A stretch of DNA of 64,000 nucleotides from Micromonospora marina (GCF_900091565.1 NZ_FMCV01000024.1:45690-109689); one strand, 5' to 3'. Positions 18,356 to 26,624 are shown, counted from the first letter of the stretch. The notes: generated by a model from the sequence alone, not told the origin. Numbers and translations: made by a program.

Positions 18356-18704
18356 CCCTTCACAAGCAGCGGAAGCCGCGGACCTGCGAGCCGGGTGGTT
18401 CAGTAGCCCGGTTGGCCGCCGGCGGCGAGGCGTGCTGCTGCCTCGGCGGGTTGCGGCCCGTGGGTGATTGCGTGGGCCATCCCGCCCGCCGACGACCCGG
18501 GCGAGCCGAGCAGATCAACGCCCGACCCGCCAGCGTCCGGACGTGCGTCAAGGCCGTCTTGACATGGCGGGCCGGGCGGCAGCCCGCTCCCCGGTGGGCG
18601 GGCCGATGGCAGACCGACGGTTGCTGTCCTCATCCCGATCCGTCAGCCGTCCTGGTGGCCCCGCGATCTGGCGGAGAGCGCTGACGGCCTGCTCTACTGG
18701 CGAC
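18356..18704. other. Non-coding stretch inside the tRNA-flanked segment
   Basis: I see no convincing gene in these 349 bases. Codon bias is weak in all frames. A block at about 18490-18560 (GCCCGACCCGCC, then ACGTGCGTCAAG) recurs in diverged form at 20350-20415 after the phosphotransferase gene. Confidence 0.5.
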
Positions 18705-18950
18705 ATGCAGGCCCGCTTCCTTTTGTGCGTCATTCTGCTGGCAGCCGGCGTGATGGTGGCGGGGGTAGGGCTCCTGGTCGCCTTCAGGTACGTTGACCAG
18801 CCAGGACCGTTCAATGAGGCGATTCTCGGCACTGCAGGCGGTTGTATGGCCGGGGCGGGTCTTCGCCGGTGGAGGAAGTACCGCCGTTTGGGCTTGGGGC
18901 ACGTGCAGGGCTCAAGACAGTGTGAAGCGTCGGCAATCAGTCACCAATGA
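18705..18950 (+). CDS. Possible small membrane protein
   Basis: An 81-residue frame starts at ATG 18705. A hydrophobic helix covers about residues 4-27 (FLLCVILLAAGVMVAGVGLL) and a weaker one residues 38-53, followed by a basic LRRWRKYRR segment. No family is recognised and the Shine-Dalgarno is unclear. It lies between the intact tRNA and the partial tRNA copy, so it may be cargo of a shrunken element. Confidence 0.4.
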   Translation: MQARFLLCVILLAAGVMVAGVGLLVAFRYVDQPGPFNEAILGTAGGCMAGAGLRRWRKYRRLGLGHVQGSRQCEASAISHQ

Positions 18951-18989
18951 CGTGGAGTTGAGGCACCGGCGACGGCTGGGCCAGGCGGC

Positions 18990-19088
18990 CTATGCCGCAG
19001 CGACGGCGCACACCATTAGGCAGACGAACAGGCAACTCAGCGCGCCGCAGAGCATCAGTGCGACCGTCCCAAGGCCCTCCACCGGCAT
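18990..19088 (-). CDS. Possible 32-residue hydrophobic peptide
   Basis: A short frame from ATG 19088 to TAG 18990 encodes a Leu/Cys/Val-rich peptide (VALMLCGALSCLFVCLMVCAV core) that could span a membrane once. There is no clear ribosome site, and chance occurrence is quite possible. Confidence 0.2.
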   Translation of the reverse strand: MPVEGLGTVALMLCGALSCLFVCLMVCAVAAA

Positions 19089-19234
19089 ATCGTAGGCGCT
19101 GAATCAGCCGGGTTGTCGCCCTGCACTGTCGACAGCAACAGGGCCAGACAGGCCGGGCCGAACCCGAATATCGATGGACTCCCCCCGAGGTCAGAGGCAC
19201 GTGCGAACTGGGCTGGACCAAGCGCCCAGGACTG

Positions 19235-19274
19235 ACAAGCGAGGGGTCGCGGGTTCGAAACCTGCCACGCCCGC
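19235..19274 (+). repeat. Partial copy of tRNA-Val 3' half, probable attachment site
   Basis: ACAAGCGAGGGGTCGC followed by GGTTCGAAACCTGCC and CGCCC matches tRNA-Val bases 18317-18356 with three mismatches in 40 bases, at an offset of exactly 918. It begins within the anticodon loop and covers the T arm and acceptor strand, the usual identity block left by tyrosine integrases. No integrase is visible between the copies. Confidence 0.75.
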
Positions 19275-19369
19275 GACCCTGCCCCGAGAAGATCGTTTCA
19301 GCGGGCGACAGCAGGCGCGAGATGAGAAGTTCGTGGCCGGTTCCGGTGGATGGTGTTTGACTCTTGCCG

Positions 19370-20299
19370 GTGATCAGTGACGGAAAGCTGCGTGCCTGCA
19401 TCGAGGCTCACTGGGGACTGGCGGACGCGACGGTCCAGGTGCACAACGGCGGAATGAATTCGGCGACGTGGTTCGTCTCTGAGGGCGGCGAACGATGGGT
19501 AGCCAAGGCAGTCGAGCCGGGATCACGCCGTTTCTTCATCGGCGGGCTTCAGGTCGCGGCTCACGTCGAGGCGGCAGGCGTTCCAGCGGGCACCCCGGTA
19601 GTGACGAGGCACGGAAGCCTCGTCGCCGATGTCGACGAAGTGCCGCTCGGATTGTTGAACTGGGTCGCGGGCGCCGGGCTGCTCGGCGGGAACCCGGACG
19701 AGCAAAGGCTGATCGGGGCGACCCTGGCGCGAGTGCACGCAGCACTGAGCGGCGTGACGATCAAGGATGCTGACCGGTTTCACTGGGTTGAGACGCAGGC
19801 GCCTCATCTCGCGGTTCGTCCTTGGGTCCGAGCCTCAGTGGCGGACGCCCTTGCAGGGTACGAGGCGCTTGATGCCGGATCCTTGTCGTGGGGTCTGCTA
19901 CATACCGATCCGGCTCCAGAGGCATTCCGGCTCGACCGCATGACGGGAGAATGCGGGTTGATCGACTGGAGTATCGCGATGAACGGTCCGCTGTTGTACG
20001 ACCTCGCTTCGGCAGTGATGTATGTCGGGGGCATCGATCAGGCCGATCACCTGGTGGAGGCATACCTGGAGAGCAAGATGATGACGCGCGCCGAGGTGAA
20101 ATACGGCTTGCCGACCATGCTCCGGTTTCGCTGGGCGGTGCAGGCTGACTACTTCGCCCACCGCCTCTTCACCGACGATCTGACCGGTGTCACGAGCGCG
20201 TCCGACAACGAGATGGGCCTGGAGAATGCGCGCCGATGGCTCGGTCGCCTGGGAGCCGAGAAGCCCTCCGGAATGCACACGGGCCACAAGACAGCGTGA
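19370..20299 (+). CDS. Aminoglycoside phosphotransferase (APH) family protein
   Basis: This roughly 309-residue kinase-fold protein starts at GTG 19370 or TTG 19364, neither with a strong ribosome site. The catalytic loop is LLHTDPAPEAFRLD, where Brenner's motif HxDxxxxN has lost its Asn position (Phe/Arg). The metal-binding DFG equivalent is IDWSIAMNGPLLYDLA. These enzymes phosphorylate antibiotics, sugars or choline-like metabolites; the substrate here is unknown. GC content and codon bias are lower than in flanking core genes, and it lies just right of the partial tRNA copy. Confidence 0.75.
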   Translation: MISDGKLRACIEAHWGLADATVQVHNGGMNSATWFVSEGGERWVAKAVEPGSRRFFIGGLQVAAHVEAAGVPAGTPVVTRHGSLVADVDEVPLGLLNWVAGAGLLGGNPDEQRLIGATLARVHAALSGVTIKDADRFHWVETQAPHLAVRPWVRASVADALAGYEALDAGSLSWGLLHTDPAPEAFRLDRMTGECGLIDWSIAMNGPLLYDLASAVMYVGGIDQADHLVEAYLESKMMTRAEVKYGLPTMLRFRWAVQADYFAHRLFTDDLTGVTSASDNEMGLENARRWLGRLGAEKPSGMHTGHKTA

Positions 20300-20431
20300 A
20301 ACGTCACCAGCCAGCGTGGACTCCCTGGACTCGGTGGACCGTTCGAACAGCTCTGCCGCCGACCCGGGCGGGCCAGTGTTCCATGCCCGACCCGCCATTA
20401 CGTACGTGCGTCAAGATTGGCATGCGTGCTG

Positions 20432-21031
20432 TTACTCGCCACCGCGGCAAGGCCGTCCGTCGGCTCCAGGTGTCTCGAGGCTGACGAAGTAGCCGATCGG
20501 AACGCTTTGCCGGCGCTGCATGCCCAAGACGTCGAATCGCACGCGTTGGGTTGCGAGCGAAATCCCCGCACACGGAGGCTGGTAGTTCAGAAGGAGATCG
20601 TCGGAGAAGCGCAGGGTCACCCACACGAATATCTGATCGCCCGCCGCAAGGTCGATCGGCTTGAAGGGAGTGGCCTTCCCTCGCTCGAAGCCCTCACGGC
20701 CGGCATCCACGTTCACGTGAACCTGATCAACGGTGTAGGCTGGGCGGCCGTCGCTCGTCACTTCCTTCAGGCGGATGGTGAGCGGTCCCCGGTTGGCGAT
20801 GCTGAACCCGTACTCGATGCTGCGACCGGGCTGCGCAAGGTAGCGATACTCCGTATAGGGGCCAGCAGCGGCGCTCGACAGCGCCTGCGGATTGGCACCG
20901 AAGTTCCCGTGGTCCAGCTTGTACCGCAGCGTGATCGTGAGGTATGTGGCTAGCAGCGCGAGCGCGACAATCAGGGCGGCCACTATGATCTTGCTTCGAC
21001 GTCTGGCGCGGCGGCCAGCGTTCTGTACCAC
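20432..21031 (-). CDS. Single-span membrane protein of unknown function
   Basis: This 199-residue protein starts at GTG 21031 (VVQNAGRRARRRSK). A basic N-terminus precedes one helix (IIVAALIVALALLATYLTI, about residues 15-33), so the rest should be extracytoplasmic. The outer domain has an immunoglobulin-like look: YGFSIANRGPLTIRLKEVT and FVWVTLRFSD suggest beta strands. I recognise no family. It lies in the accessory block with the phosphotransferase and lipoprotein genes. Confidence 0.6.
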   Translation of the reverse strand: MVQNAGRRARRRSKIIVAALIVALALLATYLTITLRYKLDHGNFGANPQALSSAAAGPYTEYRYLAQPGRSIEYGFSIANRGPLTIRLKEVTSDGRPAYTVDQVHVNVDAGREGFERGKATPFKPIDLAAGDQIFVWVTLRFSDDLLLNYQPPCAGISLATQRVRFDVLGMQRRQSVPIGYFVSLETPGADGRPCRGGE

Positions 21032-21268
21032 GGCGGAATCATAGAGCGACGACGGTGACAACCGCCGCCCGGAAACGACGGGCTGGATCGTGCTCCGCAG
21101 AATCGGATGCCCGTTCGCTGCCGACGTCAACCAGTCGGACAGGGCGGGCCGCCACCGACCGGCAGATCGGCCGCACCGACGACTTCCCGGGTCGGGGTGA
21201 TGTGCCTGACATCGAACGTCGGTATCAGCTCGGGCAGCGGGTGCCGATGCCAGCAGGGGCGCCCCGTC

Positions 21269-22042
21269 CTAACCTGGCGCGGGGACGGTCTTGACGATCG
21301 CCGTTGCCAGGGACGTCGCCTTCTCCTGAGCGACTGCGGTGACCTCGGTGGCGGTGCTCAGTTTGGGCGGCCAGAAGGTGAGCGCCTCGACACTGATGAG
21401 CAGCGAGCCGTGCGCGAAGATCAGCCGCGCGTTGCCGGGCAGGAACGGCATTCCTTCGGCACTTTCCGGGTTCACCCGGCGCACCGTCGCCGTGGTCAGC
21501 CGCGCGCTCGTCGACCCGATGGTCATCGTGCGTGCGCCCCACCGCGCGGTGGCCATCCCGATGTTGAGCCGGAAATCCTTACTCGGGCAACGTGCGGTGC
21601 GCGCCTTACGCGCGGCCGCAGCGGCCGCCGAGGCATCGCGCAGACCGATCACCGTGACGTTCAGAAGGGTTGTCGGGGGCCGGACGTCGACGAAGATCCC
21701 TACGGGATTGACCTCCAGGCCCGCACCCCACACCTGATCGAATTCCAACCCGCCACCGTTCGACCGGTCGGGGTCGGCAATGAGCAGGTCGCAGGGTTCA
21801 TAGGGCTCGCCGGCCTCGATCGTGCGTTCCCGGATGTCGTCGCCGAGATCGGCCCGCCCGACCAGCTGGCGAATCGTCGCCATCAGCGCCTCTTGCCCGG
21901 TGGGCGATGCCGACGGTGCGGGATCGACCGAGGGCGGCGGGGGTGGCGGCGGGTCGGCTTCTGTCACACAGCCGGCAAGCCCCACCATCACCAGCACGCC
22001 CGCGACGAATGATCCGCCGCGAACTCGATCGGCAAGCCTCAT
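21269..22042 (-). CDS. Lipoprotein of unknown function
   Basis: This 257-residue protein starts at ATG 22042 with a signal sequence ending in the lipobox LAGC near residue 25. A Pro-rich tether (PPPPPPP) follows, then a domain beginning LMATIRQLVGRADLGDD. The lipobox predicts attachment to the outer leaflet of the membrane. It resembles DUF3558-type actinobacterial lipoproteins in layout but I cannot assign it. It runs in the same direction as the RDD gene 45 bases upstream. Confidence 0.65.
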   Translation of the reverse strand: MRLADRVRGGSFVAGVLVMVGLAGCVTEADPPPPPPPSVDPAPSASPTGQEALMATIRQLVGRADLGDDIRERTIEAGEPYEPCDLLIADPDRSNGGGLEFDQVWGAGLEVNPVGIFVDVRPPTTLLNVTVIGLRDASAAAAAARKARTARCPSKDFRLNIGMATARWGARTMTIGSTSARLTTATVRRVNPESAEGMPFLPGNARLIFAHGSLLISVEALTFWPPKLSTATEVTAVAQEKATSLATAIVKTVPAPG

Positions 22043-22087
22043 GAGTCCCCGCTTCCACTCGGGGTGCAGCATATGGCTGATCACGGG

Positions 22088-22645
22088 TCAACGAATGCCC
22101 GCGGCGTTGAGGCGCCGGGTGGCGTCCGGGTCGATGCCGGTCCGCACGAGCGAACCGGGTGTCCCCGACGAACCGGTACTGAACGCGCTCACCATCAGCA
22201 CGACGAAGAGAACCGGCATGAACAGCGTCCGGACCAGCATGGCCCAGCACGCCTTGACGCCGATCCGGCTGCCGTCCTTGACGCACACGAGCTGCGTGCC
22301 GGTGAGGACCCCGCCGAGCGCCCGGCCGTTGCCGTAGCAGAGGCCGTAGAGAACCGGCACCAGTACGAACCACGACAGCGCCGCGCCGGCGAGGGCACCG
22401 CCGGAGAGGGTCACCGCACGGTCCACCACGGACAGGGCGACGACACCTACCGCGACAGCGAACAGGCACACCACGAAATCGATGAGCCAGGACATGACCT
22501 GCGTCATCGTGTCGGCCTTGACATACAACGCGCCGTTGCCGAACACCGCGATCCGCTTGGCCCTCCGGGCACCGAGCACGTGCCCTGCCTGCGCCTGGGC
22601 GGCTTCCAGTCGGGTCAGCGGCCGGTCCGTGGCGCGGACTGTCAC
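22088..22645 (-). CDS. RDD-like multi-pass membrane protein
   Basis: This 185-residue protein starts at GTG 22645 behind ACAGGAGAACGCT. It has a basic cytoplasmic N-terminus, then helices at about residues 52-75, 85-105 and 135-155. The motif ADTMTQVMSWLIDFVV and the GNGRALGGVLTGTQLV loop resemble RDD proteins, whose function is largely unknown. It probably forms a unit with the downstream lipoprotein gene. Confidence 0.65.
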   Translation of the reverse strand: MTVRATDRPLTRLEAAQAQAGHVLGARRAKRIAVFGNGALYVKADTMTQVMSWLIDFVVCLFAVAVGVVALSVVDRAVTLSGGALAGAALSWFVLVPVLYGLCYGNGRALGGVLTGTQLVCVKDGSRIGVKACWAMLVRTLFMPVLFVVLMVSAFSTGSSGTPGSLVRTGIDPDATRRLNAAGIR

Positions 22646-22780
22646 AGCGTTCTCCTGTTGTATCGCGGGCACGACGCGCGGCTTCGCTGGATACGGGCAC
22701 CGTGCCGGGCCGTGTTCCGGTGCAGAGTAGTCGACGCGAGCACCGCTCCTGTCCGACGTCGAGGCGATGCGCGGCGTTTG

Positions 22781-23530
22781 CTACGTCGCTGGTGTGTTGT
22801 ACCGGTCCAGCGTCGCCTTGGACGTCGACGCGTCGCGGAAGACAAGCTCCCACGGACCGGTGTTCACGTCCATGTCCTTGCCGAACCCGACCCACTTCCC
22901 GGCCATCCTTCGGCCCGTCGGCTCGGCCAGGAGCTGGATCGCCCCGTGATAGCGGGCGCCCCGGTAGTAACCGGCCGGGTCGGTCTGTTCCACCCAGGTG
23001 CCGGTGATGACGGCGCCGTCCACGGTCAGGTCCAGCGACAGAGACGAGGACGCCGATCCGGGCAAGCTGCGTGCGGTCAGCCTGTCGCCGTGCTGCAACA
23101 GGACGACGAAGTGCTGCCCGGCGAAGGACTCCTCCCGGCCGCTGGAGTAGTACTGGTAGCGGCTGAGCCACACGCCCTCGAACGACCTGTGGGCCGTGGC
23201 CGGCTTGGAGGACGGCGCCGGCGTGGCCAGGCTCGATACGGGTGATGTCAGGTCGTGGCCGCCGTGTTGGTCGTCGGCCACGTGTCCACCGGGCACTGCG
23301 GCGAAGCCGAGCAGTGAGATGGGCAGACCGGTGACGACCTCCAGGGCGCGGGCGTAGACGGGACGCGGTGCGGCGATCGCACCGGACTCCCACCGCTGGA
23401 CGAGTCGCTTGTTGGCGTCGTTGGGCTCGCCGACGCGGTGGCCGGCGGCTTGGAGCGCGCGGGCGAAGTCGTCCTGGCTCATGCGCATTCCGGTACGGAC
23501 GCCGCGCAGCACCGTGTTGGGGGCGGTCAT
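22781..23530 (-). CDS. XRE-type HTH protein with C-terminal beta-rich domain
   Basis: This 249-residue protein starts at ATG 23530. Residues about 5-70 form an XRE helix-turn-helix (GMRMSQDDFARALQAAG, then NKRLVQRWESGAIAAP). After a linker, residues 125-240 (FEGVWLSRYQYYSSGREESF to VGFGKDMDVNTGPWEL) look like a calycin-like barrel, possibly a ligand sensor. It is divergent from the three-gene micro-operon at 23682-24594 with about 150 bases between. Control of that operon is an inference. Confidence 0.7.
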   Translation of the reverse strand: MTAPNTVLRGVRTGMRMSQDDFARALQAAGHRVGEPNDANKRLVQRWESGAIAAPRPVYARALEVVTGLPISLLGFAAVPGGHVADDQHGGHDLTSPVSSLATPAPSSKPATAHRSFEGVWLSRYQYYSSGREESFAGQHFVVLLQHGDRLTARSLPGSASSSLSLDLTVDGAVITGTWVEQTDPAGYYRGARYHGAIQLLAEPTGRRMAGKWVGFGKDMDVNTGPWELVFRDASTSKATLDRYNTPAT

Positions 23531-23681
23531 GCTCGCCACGATAATGCCATGTCGCCTAAATGTCGCCACCTATGTGGTCGGATTGTCGGCTCTTGTGCCG
23601 TCGCGATCGGTAACACCCGGACGTCACTGTGGACAGGCGGCGGCCGAGAGGGCCACCGCGTTTCTGCTGGCGGAGGTGGAG

Positions 23682-24182
23682 ATGCCGAGCACTGGCGACG
23701 AACCGTCGATGAGCCGGAGCGAACAGATCCACGCGGTGGACCGAGGGGCGACGAAGAGGCGACCTCTCGCCGCTGCCGAGGTAGCTCGCGGCGAGCACGT
23801 CGGTGGGCTCAGGACCGCTCTGTCCCGGTACGGGATTCCCTTGCTGCCGCGGCGACTCGTCGGTCGGTACCTTCCGTCGTCGGCGGTGTCCGGCTTCGGC
23901 GAGCGCCTTCAGGCCCTGGAGCAGGAGATCGCCCGACGCCGTCTGCTGGACCAGGCGCGAGGTGGGCAACGGTCCCTGGACGGCGACGCCACGCGGGAAC
24001 GCCGCGTCTCGTACGACGCGTACCTGTCCGCCGCCGCGTTGACGTTCGCCCGGCGGCATCGGCCGGTCTGGTGCTGGCGACGGTGGAGACGGGTCTGCCG
24101 GTGCGGCGCCGACCTGCCCTGTCATTCGCGGCACCGGCTTCCGATCAATCGTGGTCACTGGCCGCAGGGGAGTGACGAGTGA
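23682..24182 (+). CDS. Unknown protein with Cys-rich C-terminus
   Basis: This 166-residue protein starts at ATG 23682 behind GGAGGTGGAG. It is rich in Arg, has a helical middle (FGERLQALEQEIARRRLLDQARG), and ends in WCWRRWRRVCRCGADLPCH, with four Cys and a His that could bind a metal. It is the first of three genes joined by four-base GTGA overlaps. I do not know its function. Confidence 0.65.
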   Translation: MPSTGDEPSMSRSEQIHAVDRGATKRRPLAAAEVARGEHVGGLRTALSRYGIPLLPRRLVGRYLPSSAVSGFGERLQALEQEIARRRLLDQARGGQRSLDGDATRERRVSYDAYLSAAALTFARRHRPVWCWRRWRRVCRCGADLPCHSRHRLPINRGHWPQGSDE

Positions 24183-24358
24183 TCGGCGGGCCGGAGGAGA
24201 CGATCCTCGCGGTTCACGTACGGGGACTCGACGGTATGTGTGCCGGCTGCCGGGCGTGGTGGGCGCGGCTCACGCCGTACCCCTGCTGGCAGGTGGAATG
24301 GGCGACCAGCCGGCAGGCGCGGGCGGTCACCGCGCGGTTCCTGGAGGGTGCGCGGTGA
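24179..24358 (+). CDS. 59-residue unknown protein in micro-operon
   Basis: The GTG start at 24179 overlaps the previous stop (GTGA), and the stop overlaps the next start in the same way. The product (VIGGPEETILAVHVRG, then MCAGCRAWWARLTPYPCWQVEW) has a CxxC pair and a third Cys, and many Trp residues. Third positions are GC-biased throughout. Despite its size, the double overlap makes it credible. Function unknown. Confidence 0.6.
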   Translation: MIGGPEETILAVHVRGLDGMCAGCRAWWARLTPYPCWQVEWATSRQARAVTARFLEGAR

Positions 24359-24594
24359 CCACCCACGGCCCGGTCATGCCGGTCTGGAGCTGCGGTGGCT
24401 GCGACCTGCCCTGGCCGTGTCCCACGCGGAGACGGGAGCTGCGCGCGGAGTACGCCGGTGCGCCCGTGTCGCTGGCCCTCTACCTCGGCGCCTACCTCGT
24501 GCAGGCCTCCGAGGACATGCCGTGGGCGCCTGCCTGCGCGCTGCACCGCCGCTTCGTCGGGTGGACCCGGGAGGCCGGTCCGCGGGGGCGGTGA
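24355..24594 (+). CDS. 79-residue Cys-containing protein, actinobacterial family
   Basis: The GTG start at 24355 overlaps the previous stop. The sequence VWSCGGCDLPWPCPTRRREL has three Cys in a CxxC-x5-C layout, followed by LALYLGAYLVQASEDMPWAP and RFVGWTR. Similar small proteins in Streptomyces and Micromonospora lie next to XRE regulators and are sometimes labelled flavin reductase, without evidence I can see. Function unknown. Confidence 0.6.
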   Translation: MTTHGPVMPVWSCGGCDLPWPCPTRRRELRAEYAGAPVSLALYLGAYLVQASEDMPWAPACALHRRFVGWTREAGPRGR

Positions 24595-24714
24595 CTGCTC
24601 AGCCGCGCCGCTCCCGCAGCCGCCGCCGGAACCGCATCCACTCGGCCGGTACGACGAGGCAGCCCGCCACGGCGCGGGCGGCGCCAGCGCCGCGAGAAAA
24701 GTGGGGACGGAAAT

Positions 24715-24758
24715 GCGATATACCTGAGAGGCATATTCATGACTCTCAGGCATATCGC
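24715..24758. terminator. 16-bp near-perfect inverted repeat after ABC-F gene
   Basis: Arms GCGATATACCTGAGAG (24715-24730) and CTCTCAGGCATATCGC (24743-24758) pair with one mismatch across a 12-base loop. On the minus strand the stem begins 16 bases past the ABC-F stop and is followed by ATTTCC. It is markedly AT-richer than nearby DNA. It is likely a terminator; an operator role is the alternative. Bases 24599-24667 also contain a short minus-strand open end (CLVVPAEWMRFRRRLRERRG), perhaps a gene remnant. Confidence 0.55.
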
Positions 24759-24774
24759 TCGGAAGTGTCACCCT

Positions 24775-26508
24775 TCAGAATGGGGATGACCCTCCGTGAT
24801 CGAACGACCCGGCTTCGCCGGGGGGCGCGAACGCCGTCACCCGCCGGTCCGGGACCGGGGCGGTGAGCGGCAGCGTGGGCCAGGCCGCCAGGTCGTGGAG
24901 CATCTGCCGGTCGTGGGTGGCCACGACCACTGCCGCCGGCGTCGTCAGCAGGGCCGCTGTGAGGTCGTCGACCAGCGGCGCGGACAGGTGGTTCGTGGGT
25001 TCGTCGAGGATCAGCAGGTCGGGACGTTCGACCAGGCGTAGCGCCAGGTTCAGCCGCCGTTGCTGTCCGTGCGACATCCGGCCGACCGGGGTACGCCGGG
25101 CCTCGGCGTCGAGCAGGTTCGTCGCGCCCAGCGGCAGGGCCGCGCCGGAGCCGAGGCGCCCGGTGGAGCGCAGCCGGCCCACGTGCTGCTCGTACAGGTC
25201 GTGGGCGAGCAGCAGGGGAGGCCAGTCGGGCACCTCCTGACCGAGGTACGCGACGCGCGCCCCGGACGGGTGGCGGACCTCCCCGGTCGACGGCACGAGG
25301 TCGCCGGCCAGCACGGAGAGCAGCGTCGACTTGCCCGCACCGTTGGGTCCGGTCACCAGCAGGCGGTCCCCGCCGTCGAGCGTGAGCGTGACCCGGGTAC
25401 GCAGGCGTCCGGTCACCGTCACGTCGTGGCACTGCAGGATCGGCAGTCCGGCCCGGGTGTCCAGCGGCGGCCAGCGCAGCGGCTGAGGTGGCTCCGGGAC
25501 GGTGATCCGGTGTTCGTCGAGCGCTTCCTGCCGGCGTCGCAGCGCCTGGACCAGCCCGGGGGCGCGGGACTGGCGCTGGTGCTTGCCGTGGCCCTTGTCC
25601 GGACGCCAGCCGGTGCTGAGCCGGCCCTGCGCCTCCCGTACCGCGTCGGCCAGGCGCTGGTGCTCGGCCTGCTGCGCCTCGTGGTCGCGTACCCAGTGCG
25701 CGAAGTCGCGGCGGCGCCCGTCCTGCCAGGCGGTGTAGTCCCCGGCGTAGCGGCGCGGGCGGCCGTCCGCGCTGGGGTCGAGGTCGAGGAACTCCGTGGC
25801 CACGTCCCGCAGCAGGGCGCGGTCGTGGGTCACCAGCACCACACCGCCCGGGTGGTCGCGCAGCCGCGCGGTGAGGAAGGCCAGGCTGTCCGCGTCGAGG
25901 TGGTTGGTCGGCTCGTCCAGCATCAGCAGGTCGACCCGGGCCCCGAGCAGGCACGCCAGCCGGACCCGGTAGCGCTGGCCGACCGACAGCGTCGCCAGCG
26001 GGCGGTCCCGGTCCGGGCAGGCGTCGAGACCGGCCAGCGCCACGTCGACGCGCCGCTGCGCGTCCCAGGCGTCCAGCCGGGTCGCCGCGTCGAGCGCTGT
26101 GGCGTACGCGTCGTCCGCGCCCGCCCGGCCGGCGGCCAGCGCGTCGGCGGTGTCGTCCAGCGCCCGCAGTGCGCATTCGGACTCGCGGATCGCCTCCCGG
26201 ACGAGCGTGCCCACTGTCTCGCCGTGGCGCGACTCCAGGTTCTGCCGGGCGACGCCGAACGTGCCCAGCCGTTCCACTGCGCCCTGGTCGGGCGCGATGA
26301 TGCCGGCCAGCACGTGGAGCAGTGTGGTCTTGCCGCGGCCGTTCTCGCCGACGATGGCCAGGCGTGATCCGGCGGAGACGGTCACGCTGACGTCGGACAG
26401 CACGACCCGGCCGCCGCGTACCACGCGGACGCCGTCGGCGCGCACGTGCGCCCGGTGCCCGGCGGGCAGCAGGCCGCCCTGGGTGGGAATGTTGTCGAGG
26501 TTGTTCAC
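24775..26508 (-). CDS. ABC-F family ATPase, probable ribosome-protection antibiotic resistance protein
   Basis: This 577-residue soluble protein starts at GTG 26508. It has two ATP-binding domains and no membrane segments. Domain 1 has Walker A GENGRGKTT, signature LSVGQ and LLMLDEPTNHLD; domain 2 has GPNGAGKST, MSHGQQRR and LLILDEPTNHLS. The basic linker between them (about residues 255-320) is the part that reaches the ribosome in resistance-type ABC-F proteins, which dislodge macrolides, lincosamides or pleuromutilins. A leader peptide and competing hairpins lie directly upstream, as in inducible members of this class. The drug is unknown. Confidence 0.85.
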   Translation of the reverse strand: MNNLDNIPTQGGLLPAGHRAHVRADGVRVVRGGRVVLSDVSVTVSAGSRLAIVGENGRGKTTLLHVLAGIIAPDQGAVERLGTFGVARQNLESRHGETVGTLVREAIRESECALRALDDTADALAAGRAGADDAYATALDAATRLDAWDAQRRVDVALAGLDACPDRDRPLATLSVGQRYRVRLACLLGARVDLLMLDEPTNHLDADSLAFLTARLRDHPGGVVLVTHDRALLRDVATEFLDLDPSADGRPRRYAGDYTAWQDGRRRDFAHWVRDHEAQQAEHQRLADAVREAQGRLSTGWRPDKGHGKHQRQSRAPGLVQALRRRQEALDEHRITVPEPPQPLRWPPLDTRAGLPILQCHDVTVTGRLRTRVTLTLDGGDRLLVTGPNGAGKSTLLSVLAGDLVPSTGEVRHPSGARVAYLGQEVPDWPPLLLAHDLYEQHVGRLRSTGRLGSGAALPLGATNLLDAEARRTPVGRMSHGQQRRLNLALRLVERPDLLILDEPTNHLSAPLVDDLTAALLTTPAAVVVATHDRQMLHDLAAWPTLPLTAPVPDRRVTAFAPPGEAGSFDHGGSSPF

Positions 26509-26624
26509 AGTCCGCTCTCGGCTCGTCGTGGAGCCGGGCAGCGCGAGGACACCGCCCGGCGGGAACGCCAGGACGGCGGAGCAGAGCTGGTACGTCAGAA
26601 GAAGCCGGTCACCCTGCCGCCGTC
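26509..26624 (-). promoter_or_regulatory. Attenuator-like leader with mutually exclusive hairpins ahead of ABC-F gene
   Basis: Several inverted repeats lie between the leader peptide and the ABC-F start. CCGCCGTC (26617-26624, overlapping the leader stop) pairs with GACGGCGG (26572-26579). GCCGGGC (26533-26539) pairs with GCCCGGC (26554-26560). GAGCCG (26531-26536) pairs with CGGCTC (26519-26524). The last two share bases, so they cannot form together. A ribosome stalled on the leader could switch between them (inference). Confidence 0.6.

Larger units (their letters stand above)
18951..19369. other. Intergenic stretch holding the partial tRNA copy
   Basis: These 419 bases contain no well-supported gene. 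The notable content is the 3' tRNA-Val copy at 19235-19274 and a very short minus-strand hydrophobic frame at 18990-19088. The remainder shows neither codon bias nor obvious hairpins. Confidence 0.5.

Noticed and set aside
19201..19275. A second functional tRNA-Val
   Set aside because: Only the 3' half is present. The acceptor 5' strand and D arm are absent upstream.
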